Positions 1 to 5,123 of a stretch of 5,123 nt of DNA are shown in pieces. This DNA comes from an uncultured Methylococcaceae bacterium. Lineage in GTDB: Bacteria; Pseudomonadota; Gammaproteobacteria; Methylococcales; Methylococcaceae. Position numbers and translations under genes: made by a program. Each line of letters begins with the position of its first letter. The stretch's first letter is position 1. The DNA lies in assembly GCA_903910005.1 (NCBI GenBank), contig CAIVXW010000302.1, positions 1-5,123 of the forward strand, given 5' to 3'. The notes under the pieces were generated by a model. It was not told the origin of the DNA and did no database searches. It saw nothing but the letters and a program-made list of their open reading frames with translations.

Positions 1-23
1 ACAAGCCATCTGTTGGAACTTAT

Positions 24-38
24 GGGAGGGAGGGAGGG
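24..38 (+). other. Perfect G-quadruplex motif (GGGA)3GGG
   Basis: Four GGG runs separated by single A residues lie on the plus strand about 30 bp before the terminator hairpin. Single-base loops are known to favour very stable parallel quadruplexes in DNA and RNA. In the plus-strand transcript the tract would lie in the 3' untranslated region. Simple (GGGA)n repetition is the alternative reading. The rest of 1-158 holds no gene that I can support. Confidence 0.6.
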
Positions 39-69
39 TCTTTCGCGCAGAGTTCTTCCTCTCGACTTC

Positions 70-95
70 AACCCGCCAACTGCGGGTTTTTTTTT
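70..95 (+). terminator. Rho-independent terminator for a plus-strand unit entering from the left
   Basis: AACCCGC (70-76) pairs with GCGGGTT (82-88) around a 5-nt loop, and a run of nine T (87-95) overlaps the end of the stem. The T-run follows the stem only on the plus strand, so it ends transcription arriving from the left edge. The gene it serves is outside the window, since no plus-strand stop codon occurs in positions 1-69. Confidence 0.82.
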
Positions 96-120
96 GCCTG
101 CACGCGCCAGACTGCGGTCC

Positions 121-141
121 GGTCGAACCTGCGGTTCGGCC
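121..141. repeat. Inverted repeat downstream of the operon end
   Basis: GGTCGAACC (121-129) and GGTTCGGCC (133-141) pair over 9 positions including one G-T wobble, around the loop TGC. It lies 18 bp beyond the last stop codon of the minus operon. No T-run follows on the minus strand, where a run of A comes instead, so it may be a 3'-end stabilising hairpin or part of a Rho-dependent end. CTGCGGTCCGG (112-122) and CTGCGGTTCGG (129-139) are also near-identical direct copies 17 bp apart. Confidence 0.45.
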
Positions 142-158
142 CGCCACGTGCCACCCGG

Positions 159-803
159 CTAAAATGTATACCCCAGCAAATCCACATCCTGTTCGTAACG
201 CCGTGCAATTTCTGCCCGGGTTTGTGCCGTGTAGTAGTCACGGTACGCGGTGTGGCAGGAGCGGTTCAGATGCGGCAGGTCGAGGGTTAAGCCCAATTGA
301 TCCAGTACGATCTGCATATCGGTTCCAAAGCTTTCAAAACGGCCCGGAAAGTTGACTGCCACCGCACCGGAGGCATCGGTGATGAAGCGGGATTGCGCCA
401 GTAAATGCACGTGGGAGAGTTCCCGGGTTGCCAGTACAAAATCAGTAAAACTCAAGCCTGCCAGTTCAAGCCCGGCACCTCGGGCCATTTGCAGCAAGTC
501 GGGATCCGGGTTGGAATAAATGGACACCATCCGATCCCACGGATTGCGTACAAAACTGAAGCAAAAATACCCTTCGATGACCGTAGCAGGCAGGAGGCAA
601 GCCAGTTCCTGCCAACTGAGGTGCTGGAGATACCGGGTAATCCAGCCGTATTGCAATAACTCGGCAGACTGGATGCGGCCAAACCAGCAATCGCAGTCTT
701 CCAGCCGCCAATCGCGGAAAACTCCCAGCAAATGTTCAATGCTGGTACCACCGGTTTTGGGAATATGTACGAATACACAACGGTGCGGATGCGAAACCGG
801 CAT
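159..803 (-). CDS. Sulfotransferase, Sulfotransfer_2 family (PAPS-dependent, carbohydrate type)
   Basis: This 214-residue protein probably moves a sulfuryl group from PAPS to a hydroxyl on a glycan. The 5'-phosphosulfate loop is HIPKTGGTSIE at residues 13-23, with Lys16 as the key lysine. The 3'-phosphate motif is RNPWDRMVSIY at 86-96, with Arg86 and Ser94. GRFESFG (154-160) and the C-terminal block from HLNRS (178-182) through YRDYYT (187-192) to DLLGYTF (208-214) are typical of this family. The length is on the short side but both ends look complete. No signal peptide or membrane helix is seen, so it is probably cytoplasmic, unlike the Golgi-anchored eukaryotic relatives. It is the last gene of the operon, 9 bp after the GT8-like gene, and its start is supported by a GAGG site. 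The sulfated position and acceptor are unknown. Family call is firm; the glycan substrate is inferred from the neighbouring glycosyltransferases. Confidence 0.9.
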   Translation of the reverse strand: MPVSHPHRCVFVHIPKTGGTSIEHLLGVFRDWRLEDCDCWFGRIQSAELLQYGWITRYLQHLSWQELACLLPATVIEGYFCFSFVRNPWDRMVSIYSNPDPDLLQMARGAGLELAGLSFTDFVLATRELSHVHLLAQSRFITDASGAVAVNFPGRFESFGTDMQIVLDQLGLTLDLPHLNRSCHTAYRDYYTAQTRAEIARRYEQDVDLLGYTF

Positions 804-810
804 GGCCCAC

Positions 811-814
811 CCTC
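811..814 (-). promoter_or_regulatory. Ribosome binding site GAGG fused to the upstream stop codon
   Basis: On the minus strand the bases before the ATG at 803-801 read TGAGGGTGGGCC. GAGG lies 7 nt before the start and shares its first two bases with the TGA stop (815-813) of the GT8-like gene. It is the clearest Shine-Dalgarno match among the starts in this operon, and the only one at a junction without an ATGA overlap. It supports the 803 start and suggests coupled translation. Confidence 0.6.
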
Positions 815-1646
815 AGGTAAGGGTCCAGGGAACCCGATGGCCGTTCCAGTGTACCACGCAGGCATCAGGAACCCGTTCGGCCAGTTCAACCGCAATATCG
901 GGACGCCAACTGAGCGGGGTATTGAGCAACCCGGTGTGTTTGACGCACATATTGAATGCAAGGGTATCAAGTACCCGTGGTTCCATCCCGGTTTTCTGAA
1001 TGGCCCAGATCAAGGCACCCTGGTCGTGCCAGGCAATGGCATCACGAACGGCCAGATCATGACAGGCTCTGAGAATGGGGTAACGATACGCCGCCAATAC
1101 CGGGCGATCCCGTTCGGTATCCCAACCGGAAACCCCGGCATTGATGCAGGGGCTTTCAGGCTTGAATGCCCGCTCAATGGGTAACAAATCATACAAGGCC
1201 GGTTTGTTGGGCGTGCGCTCCGGAGCCAGATTCTCAGGGGTAAATACCGGACCCTGTTCCAGCAGGTCAAACAAGCGGTCAAGGTGGCGCAAAATCACCA
1301 GATCACAATCCATCCAGATAACCCGGCGAAAGGGGCAGGCCGCAATCAGGAACGGGCATAACCACAACGGCCAGACCCGTTTACCCGGTTTGCCAACCGG
1401 TTCCATCTCCTGAAAGGCTGTAATCACCTGCCGAACCTCCTCCGTGTCCGGCACTGCCAGTACCTGCAAGTCCGGGTAGTCATGGGCGATACTGTCCTTT
1501 TGGGCGTCGGTCAAGCCCACATCAAAACACAGCAGCGGCACCGGACAGGATGCCTGAATCGAGTAATACAGCGACTCAAGCCCCGGAAAATAATGGCTGT
1601 CACATAAGGTAACAATACAGCGGTCATTGGCAGGTGTGTCAGTCAT
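813..1646 (-). CDS. GT8-like glycosyltransferase (GT-A fold)
   Basis: This 277-residue protein is likely a retaining glycosyltransferase using a nucleotide sugar. The N-terminal strand IVTLCDSHYFPGLESLYYSI (11-30) is the usual nucleotide-binding opening of family 8. The metal-binding DxD is D113-C114-D115 within WMDCDLVIL. NAGVSGWD (169-176) and HDQGALIW (207-214) match the acceptor and catalytic segments. The C-terminal HWNGHRVPW (266-274) corresponds to the GT8 signature HxxGxxKPW, but Val272 replaces the usual lysine. Length is normal for LgtC-like bacterial enzymes. No signal or membrane segment is seen. The ATG overlaps the stop of the preceding glycosyltransferase gene as ATGA. No Shine-Dalgarno precedes it, so it probably depends on coupled translation. 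Sugar donor and linkage cannot be told. GT8 membership is likely but rests on motifs only; another GT-A family is possible. Confidence 0.8.
   Translation of the reverse strand: MTDTPANDRCIVTLCDSHYFPGLESLYYSIQASCPVPLLCFDVGLTDAQKDSIAHDYPDLQVLAVPDTEEVRQVITAFQEMEPVGKPGKRVWPLWLCPFLIAACPFRRVIWMDCDLVILRHLDRLFDLLEQGPVFTPENLAPERTPNKPALYDLLPIERAFKPESPCINAGVSGWDTERDRPVLAAYRYPILRACHDLAVRDAIAWHDQGALIWAIQKTGMEPRVLDTLAFNMCVKHTGLLNTPLSWRPDIAVELAERVPDACVVHWNGHRVPWTLT
1643..1646 (-). promoter_or_regulatory. ATGA stop/start overlap between the two glycosyltransferases
   Basis: On the minus strand ATG (1646-1644) of the GT8-like gene overlaps TGA (1645-1643) of the preceding gene. The bases upstream are pyrimidine-rich and carry no Shine-Dalgarno, which points to re-initiation by ribosomes finishing the upstream gene. 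Confidence 0.75.
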
Positions 1647-2506
1647 GGTACTGGAACGGGAAGTGGCGTAAGGAGGTGGTTATGGAAAAAATCCCGTAAA
1701 CGGGTATCTTCGGTCAGCTTGCCGGTGGCCAGTTCCTGCAAAACGCGGGATTCATCATACTCCCCGGCCTGATAAAATTCCTCAAAGCGGCCCGCTTGCA
1801 GTCGCTCATACAATACCCGCCAGGTTTTGCCCATGCCCCGGTTCAGGCGGGTATTGCGGCCATACGCGGCTCCGCCCAGGGCTATTTTGCGGCGGTACTG
1901 CTCCAGGCTGCGAACCGGATAATGCAAAATGGACAGTGCGGACGTAACCGGGGGCAGCAGGGTACCCTCCAGCAGGACGGCATGATTACCCTGCCGTACC
2001 TCAATGGCGGGATTGGCACGGTGGCAGACCTTGGCCTGAAGCGGTTCCCCCAGCGCATTCACTGAGCAGGTTTCCCGGTAAATCATGGCCGCATGAAAGG
2101 GCAGTTGGGCCAGGGTAGCCGAAGGCAGTGGCACGAAATTATGACGGGGGGCGGACAATACCTGCACTGCCTCCGGTTGACCGGACAGGTAACTGGCCAG
2201 GCTGGAACCCTGATCCGGCCACCAGAATTCGTCCGCATCATTGTTGATAACCCAGTCAGCCTGATAATCAGTTGCAGCCAGACGGGCCATTCGGGTGACC
2301 CATTCATGCTGGGAATAATCATCCGCAGATTCCTGAATAACCCGAACCACGCCCTGCTTTTCATAGTCGTGCAAAATCGCCGGGGTGGCGTCAGTGGACA
2401 GGTTATCGGTAACGATGATGAAGTCGACTCCCTGCGCCAGGTGATAGCGCAGATTACTGTCCAGAATGTCTGCCTCATTGCGAACCAGCAAGGTCATGAC
2501 CAGCAC
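1643..2506 (-). CDS. Glycosyltransferase family 2-like protein (Glyco_tranf_2_4 type)
   Basis: This protein of up to 287 residues is likely an inverting glycosyltransferase that adds one sugar from a nucleotide sugar. LVMTLLVRNEADIL (2-15) is the first strand and RNE motif of the family. VTDNLSTDAT (32-41) matches the nucleotide-binding DNgSTDgT segment. NNDADEFWW (88-96) carries the DxD metal site (Asp90, Asp92). The C-terminal segment ILHYPVRSLEQYRRK (193-207) is typical of the GT2/GT92-like subgroup. No membrane helices are seen, so it is not a processive synthase. The start is ambiguous: GTG at 2506 keeps the whole first beta strand, which related proteins usually have, while ATG at 2497 (Met4) makes an ATGA overlap with the upstream sulfotransferase, matching the pattern at the other junctions. 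I kept GTG. Family call is strong; donor and acceptor are unknown. Confidence 0.88.
   Translation of the reverse strand: MLVMTLLVRNEADILDSNLRYHLAQGVDFIIVTDNLSTDATPAILHDYEKQGVVRVIQESADDYSQHEWVTRMARLAATDYQADWVINNDADEFWWPDQGSSLASYLSGQPEAVQVLSAPRHNFVPLPSATLAQLPFHAAMIYRETCSVNALGEPLQAKVCHRANPAIEVRQGNHAVLLEGTLLPPVTSALSILHYPVRSLEQYRRKIALGGAAYGRNTRLNRGMGKTWRVLYERLQAGRFEEFYQAGEYDESRVLQELATGKLTEDTRLRDFFHNHLLTPLPVPVP
2494..2497 (-). promoter_or_regulatory. ATGA overlap at the sulfotransferase / glycosyltransferase junction
   Basis: On the minus strand ATG (2497-2495) overlaps TGA (2496-2494), the stop of the upstream sulfotransferase. The ATG is codon 4 of the glycosyltransferase if GTG 2506 is the start, or codon 1 if the overlap is used. 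Either way the two genes should be translationally coupled. Confidence 0.6.
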
Positions 2507-3363
2507 GGTGAATACCCCAGTTGTTCGAGACAGGCCAGTTCCTCTGCCGCAAAAATCGACACATCATGTTGCCGGGGACGTCGGTTGCCGCACGTTATCC
2601 GCCCGGACAGCTCATCCAGCAGCGATTGGGACGGTGCAATCGCCAGAAAATCCAGCAATGCCGTCAGTACCGGCGGCGGGTTACTGACCAGGGCATCGTA
2701 ATCCAGCCAGAATACGGGCCGGGTATCGGCCCAGGTATCTCTAAAATATGCCATTCTCTTGTTGGCCTCGCACCAGTATTTCAATGAATAGACCGGGTCA
2801 GGGGTATCACAGCCATAGCCCAGCAGGTGCCTGCCCCACAGCAGTGCCTGACGCTGGTTGGTGCTGTACGCCATGTCCAGACCGTTGCGGATGACATGAA
2901 TATAGCGCAGACCAGGCAGGTGTTGATATAGCCTGGCAATGAACAAATGGGTATTCGGCTCCTTCCAGCCAATGGGTTTCCGGTCGGTAGTTGCGGCCTG
3001 AGTACCGGATGCTGCAAGACAGGCGGTCATCAGGTATTCGACTACCGGCTGTGACCACACCGGCGGGTGTGCCTGCCGAGCCTGTTCGATAATCGTGCGG
3101 TAATTCACCGGGGCTGCCTCGCCAAAACTGCCGGCCAGGAATACCTGAAGACAATCGGCAAAGTCAGCATCCCCTGCCTCCAGCATGTCCAGACGCTTGA
3201 ACAGCAGGGTGAAGGCCAGATTGTCCCGTTCCGCATTCAGCGGCTTCCCCGGATCGTATCCCAAGTGCGCCAGCAGTTCAGCGACCAGCCGGGTACCACT
3301 GCCTCCAACCCCGCCGATGGCATACACCGGTTGCAGTGACCGGTCGGCACTTGCCGGGGTCAT
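2494..3363 (-). CDS. Sulfotransferase, Sulfotransfer_3-like family
   Basis: This is a 289-residue PAPS-dependent sulfotransferase of a different subfamily from its two neighbours. The 5'-phosphosulfate loop is the glycine-rich GGVGGSGTRL at 17-26. GWKEPNTH (132-139) is the conserved K-E-P segment of this group. The 3'-phosphate site is IHVIRNGLDMAYSTNQ (155-170), with Arg159 and Ser167. WLDYDALVSNP (219-229) corresponds to the usual DYE.L..dP stretch, and the protein ends with EELACLEQLGY (274-284), a common C-terminal pattern. Length is usual. An ATG at 3393 would add ten residues, but the ATG at 3363 forms an ATGA overlap with the upstream gene and still precedes the first strand (VYAIGG, 13-18), so it is preferred. 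No Shine-Dalgarno is evident at either. No signal peptide or membrane segment is seen. The substrate is unknown; context suggests a glycan. Confidence 0.85.
   Translation of the reverse strand: MTPASADRSLQPVYAIGGVGGSGTRLVAELLAHLGYDPGKPLNAERDNLAFTLLFKRLDMLEAGDADFADCLQVFLAGSFGEAAPVNYRTIIEQARQAHPPVWSQPVVEYLMTACLAASGTQAATTDRKPIGWKEPNTHLFIARLYQHLPGLRYIHVIRNGLDMAYSTNQRQALLWGRHLLGYGCDTPDPVYSLKYWCEANKRMAYFRDTWADTRPVFWLDYDALVSNPPPVLTALLDFLAIAPSQSLLDELSGRITCGNRRPRQHDVSIFAAEELACLEQLGYSPCWS
3360..3363 (-). promoter_or_regulatory. ATGA overlap between the first and second sulfotransferase
   Basis: On the minus strand ATG (3363-3361) overlaps TGA (3362-3360). This decides the start of the second sulfotransferase in favour of 3363 over the in-frame ATG at 3393 and indicates coupled translation. 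Confidence 0.7.
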
Positions 3364-4136
3364 TCGACTGCCAGCCAGTGGCTGCAATCCCATCCCAGCA
3401 ACCGTTCCAGCCGGGTTATATCGTCACGAAATACCTCAAGCAGAAACTGCCGGTCGGTTATGTCGAGGGGGACAGTATAGGGTAATGCGTACGCCGTATT
3501 ACAGGTGGGCGGGTCAATGGCGGGAAGTCCTAAAAAGTCACAAAGCGTTCGATAAACCTGGCCAAAATCAGCCACCAGTTCCTCGTAGGGTAAAACCAGT
3601 ATCTGCTCGCGGGCAAACAGGGATAGATAGCGTTCGAGCTGACAGGCGTAAAACCCCCGATCCATATAGGAATACGGCTTGCTTTGCCCGGTGTCTGCTT
3701 GCCGCAACCGGGCCGGCTCGGCCCGGAGTGCTTCGCCAAATGGCAGCGTTTCCCTGCCTTTGTGGGTCAGCATATTCCAGTGCGAATAGGCTCGCTCGAC
3801 CGGATTACGCAAAATCAGGATCAGTTTGATGGCCGGGTTATACGCCTTGATACGGGCCGGGCAGGGTTGCCAGTACAAATAGGCGGGGGTGGCTTCGCCG
3901 CACAGGCGGGAGCAATCGTCGGGGCGGAAATGCCGGTGGTACTGGTCGTAGTCGACCGGAGGATGGCTGAACAGGGCGTCGTTGTCAAAGAAATGGACTT
4001 CCTTGGGCACCGACACGCCAATGTCAGGATGCAGCGAAAGTGCGTTGAAAACCGCCGTGGTACCGCATTTCTGGGCACCGGCTATGATGAAATTGACCAA
4101 CACGACAAGCAGGGAGGGCAAGGAGTGAGGCGGCAT
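3360..4136 (-). CDS. Sulfotransferase, Sulfotransfer_1 family (NDST-like)
   Basis: This 258-residue protein resembles the sulfotransferase domain of heparan sulfate N-sulfotransferases and bacterial relatives. FIIAGAQKCGTT (16-27) is the 5'-phosphosulfate loop with Lys23. VPKEVHFFD (43-51) carries Lys45 and Glu46, the latter in the place of the proposed catalytic base of NDST. GEATPAYLY (80-88) is a family block. LRNPVERAYSHWNM (109-122) is the 3'-phosphate site with Arg110 and Ser118. ILVLPYEEL (179-187) and FLGLPA (201-206) follow, and the end (DITRLERLLGWD, 239-250) is typical. The start is uncertain. A TTG at 4190 adds 18 residues but sits inside an inverted repeat. The ATG at 4136 has a weak GGGGTG 8 nt upstream and is chosen. 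GTG 4103 or TTG 4100 would give the family-like opening (M)VNFIIAG. The hydrophobic LPSLLVVLV lies just before the core and is too short to be a clear membrane anchor. It opens the five-gene cassette. Confidence 0.88.
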   Translation of the reverse strand: MPPHSLPSLLVVLVNFIIAGAQKCGTTAVFNALSLHPDIGVSVPKEVHFFDNDALFSHPPVDYDQYHRHFRPDDCSRLCGEATPAYLYWQPCPARIKAYNPAIKLILILRNPVERAYSHWNMLTHKGRETLPFGEALRAEPARLRQADTGQSKPYSYMDRGFYACQLERYLSLFAREQILVLPYEELVADFGQVYRTLCDFLGLPAIDPPTCNTAYALPYTVPLDITDRQFLLEVFRDDITRLERLLGWDCSHWLAVE

Positions 4137-4182
4137 CTTAGCAGCACCCCGCCCGCTTTGCCACCCCGCTTGATAGCGGATC

Positions 4183-4213
4183 ACCGGCAAGGCCGTACTA
4201 TTGCCTTGTCGGT
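4183..4213. repeat. Inverted repeat between the HPPD-like gene and the sulfation cassette
   Basis: Arms ACCGGCAAGGC (4183-4193) and GCCTTGTCGGT (4203-4213) pair over 11 positions with one mismatch, around a 9-nt loop. It begins 27 nt after the minus-strand stop of the HPPD-like gene. No T-run follows on either strand, so it is not a standard intrinsic terminator. It could be an attenuator, an RNA stability hairpin or a binding site for a dimeric regulator. Confidence 0.5.
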
Positions 4214-4231
4214 TCCGGGTTAATTGGCGTC

Positions 4232-4249
4232 GGTAGCGGTCAGGCTACC
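4232..4249. repeat. Small perfect hairpin enclosing the stop codon of the HPPD-like gene
   Basis: GGTAGC (4232-4237) and GCTACC (4244-4249) are perfect inverted copies around a 6-nt loop that holds the TGA stop (4242-4240). No T-run follows. A 6-bp stem can arise by chance, so a function is not assured. Confidence 0.35.
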
Positions 4250-5123
4250 ACTTCCTGTTCCAGTGCTTTAAGGCTCTCTTCCACGCCCGCCGCATGGGTC
4301 AGTTCCGCCACGTTGTCCTTGGTGAAAAAGCCCTGAAAATCACCAAACCGCTGCACGTATTCCACGATCAGTGAGGAGTATTCCGAAGCACTGGAGAAAA
4401 TCTGTTTGAGCCCTTCCTCGCGGGAGCCGATAACTTCCAGCAAAAATTGCTTGCCGCAGCCTTTCAGGGTATCGACCACATAATCAATGTTGGCAACCTG
4501 TCCGGTTTCGCCGTCATTGACTGCGACAGCCAGATGGTGCAGGCGCGGCCCGAAATTGCGGACGAATTGCTCGGTAGGGGAGGGGAGTCGGGTGAGATGG
4601 TTAACGAAGTAGGGATGATTGGCGGCAGTAAATACCTTGGCCGGGCATTCCAGTTCGTTCGGATAGTGAATGCTTTTGGTGACATTGGTGGAGGAGTTCT
4701 GGCTGGTAATGTCATATGAACCCCAGTAATAGTAACTGCTCAGGGTCAGCCATTCCAGGATGGCGGCCTCGCGGTTCTGGCTGTAGATTCGGGTTGCCAG
4801 GTGGTCAATCGGTAGCAACAAGGTATTGAGTTTGAGCCGTTCCTGGGCTTCCTTGGCGTCCAGATAGGCCGCCTGTACATCCTCCCGAATGGTACTCCAG
4901 CCCAGTGAATAGACCCGGATATCGTATTCCGGCCGCTCCCAGTAACCGACGATGTTATGGGTATAGGGCGAGGGTTTGACCACCGCCATGTTGCCCGGTA
5001 ATTCCAGTTTTCGGATCTGATCCTGATTGAAAAAGCGGACATCCCGGCTTTTCTGCAACTCCACCACGTCATGTACGTTCCTGACCCGGAAAATTTCACC
5101 CATGTAGCGGGAATTGGGTTTAT
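4240..5123 (-). CDS. 4-hydroxyphenylpyruvate dioxygenase-like VOC protein, 5' end missing
   Basis: Residues are counted from the ATG at 5103. The C-terminal half resembles HPPD or hydroxymandelate synthase, Fe(II) enzymes acting on 4-hydroxyphenylpyruvate. Three likely metal ligands are visible: His101 in LPIDHLA, His190 in RLHHLAVAV, and Glu248 in LIVEYVQR. Further matches are GLKQIFS (231-237) before the last strand and GFFTKDN (258-264) after it, as in the HPPD pattern QIF...FFEIIQR...GFG.GN. The N-terminal half is less recognisable. The frame stays open past 5103 to the edge (…KPNSRY), no Shine-Dalgarno precedes that ATG, and the stretch before His101 is shorter than in HPPD, so I treat the gene as partial. 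The spacing from His190 to Glu248 (58 residues) is clearly shorter than the roughly 80 in known HPPDs, so activity may differ. It is separated from the cassette by about 100 bp. It could be another two-domain VOC oxygenase. Confidence 0.6.
   Translation of the reverse strand, partial: KPNSRYMGEIFRVRNVHDVVELQKSRDVRFFNQDQIRKLELPGNMAVVKPSPYTHNIVGYWERPEYDIRVYSLGWSTIREDVQAAYLDAKEAQERLKLNTLLLPIDHLATRIYSQNREAAILEWLTLSSYYYWGSYDITSQNSSTNVTKSIHYPNELECPAKVFTAANHPYFVNHLTRLPSPTEQFVRNFGPRLHHLAVAVNDGETGQVANIDYVVDTLKGCGKQFLLEVIGSREEGLKQIFSSASEYSSLIVEYVQRFGDFQGFFTKDNVAELTHAAGVEESLKALEQEVVA

Noticed and set aside
121..141. T-arm-like GGTCGAACC sequence suggesting a tRNA
   Set aside because: No cloverleaf, acceptor stem or anticodon arm can be built around it. 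It is explained as a simple hairpin.
452..999. Open frames of 172 (minus, 452-970) and 159 residues (plus, 520-999)
   Set aside because: They overlap the third sulfotransferase and the GT8-like gene, both of which carry full family motifs. The alternative translations show no motif.
1669..1699. Plus-strand consensus Shine-Dalgarno with ATG at 1682 as a small gene
   Set aside because: The frame ends after five codons (MEKIP) and lies inside a well-supported gene on the other strand.
2093..2701. 202-residue plus-strand open frame
   Set aside because: Antisense to the family-2 glycosyltransferase and its neighbour, with no domain and no gene-like context.
3185..4223. Long open frames on the plus strand (3185-3829 and 3684-4223)
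   Set aside because: They lie fully antisense to the sulfotransferase genes, show no recognisable domain and have low-complexity, Arg/Pro/Gly-rich translations typical of shadow frames in GC-rich coding DNA.
4576..4600. Second G-rich tract as a quadruplex
   Set aside because: Only three G-runs of three or more are present, within the coding region of the HPPD-like gene.
159..5123. A glycopeptide-antibiotic tailoring cluster (hydroxymandelate synthase, glycosyltransferases, sulfotransferases)
   Set aside because: No NRPS, halogenase or P450 is present, and the glycosyltransferases are of glycan-building types rather than the GT1 type used on natural products. Kept only as a remote idea.

Overview
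The window is a compact, one-directional bacterial gene block. All six supported genes lie on the minus strand, so the operon reads from right to left. It holds no rRNA, tRNA, CRISPR array or mobile element. Short overlaps, moderately GC-rich coding sequence and protein style fit a Gram-negative bacterium, probably a proteobacterium. No phylogenetic marker is present, so that placement is only an impression.

Layout in transcription order. (1) 5123-4240: the C-terminal part of a two-domain protein resembling 4-hydroxyphenylpyruvate dioxygenase (HPPD, vicinal-oxygen-chelate fold). Its frame is open to the window edge, so its beginning is probably missing. (2) 4239-4137: a gap of about 100 bp with two inverted repeats. 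(3) 4136-3360: a sulfotransferase of the Sulfotransfer_1 / NDST-like type. (4) 3363-2494: a second sulfotransferase of a different type (Sulfotransfer_3-like). (5) 2506-1643: a family-2-like glycosyltransferase. (6) 1646-813: a GT8-like glycosyltransferase. (7) 803-159: a third sulfotransferase (Sulfotransfer_2). (8) 158-1: a non-coding end region with an inverted repeat, a plus-strand intrinsic terminator and a perfect (GGGA)3GGG tract. The operon therefore ends tail-to-tail against a plus-strand transcription unit lying to the left.

Genes 3 to 7 form a chain: three junctions carry an ATGA stop/start overlap and the last has a 9-bp gap with its Shine-Dalgarno across the upstream stop. Three sulfotransferases from three families with two glycosyltransferases make a convincing glycan sulfation cassette. 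The likely job is assembling a short glycan or decoration and sulfating it at several positions with PAPS as donor. None of the five shows a signal peptide or clear membrane segment, so the chemistry is expected in the cytoplasm before export. Sugars, acceptor and final product (capsule, exopolysaccharide, glycolipid or glycoprotein) cannot be read from this window. PAPS synthesis and export genes are not here. Whether the HPPD-like gene belongs to the same pathway is unclear.
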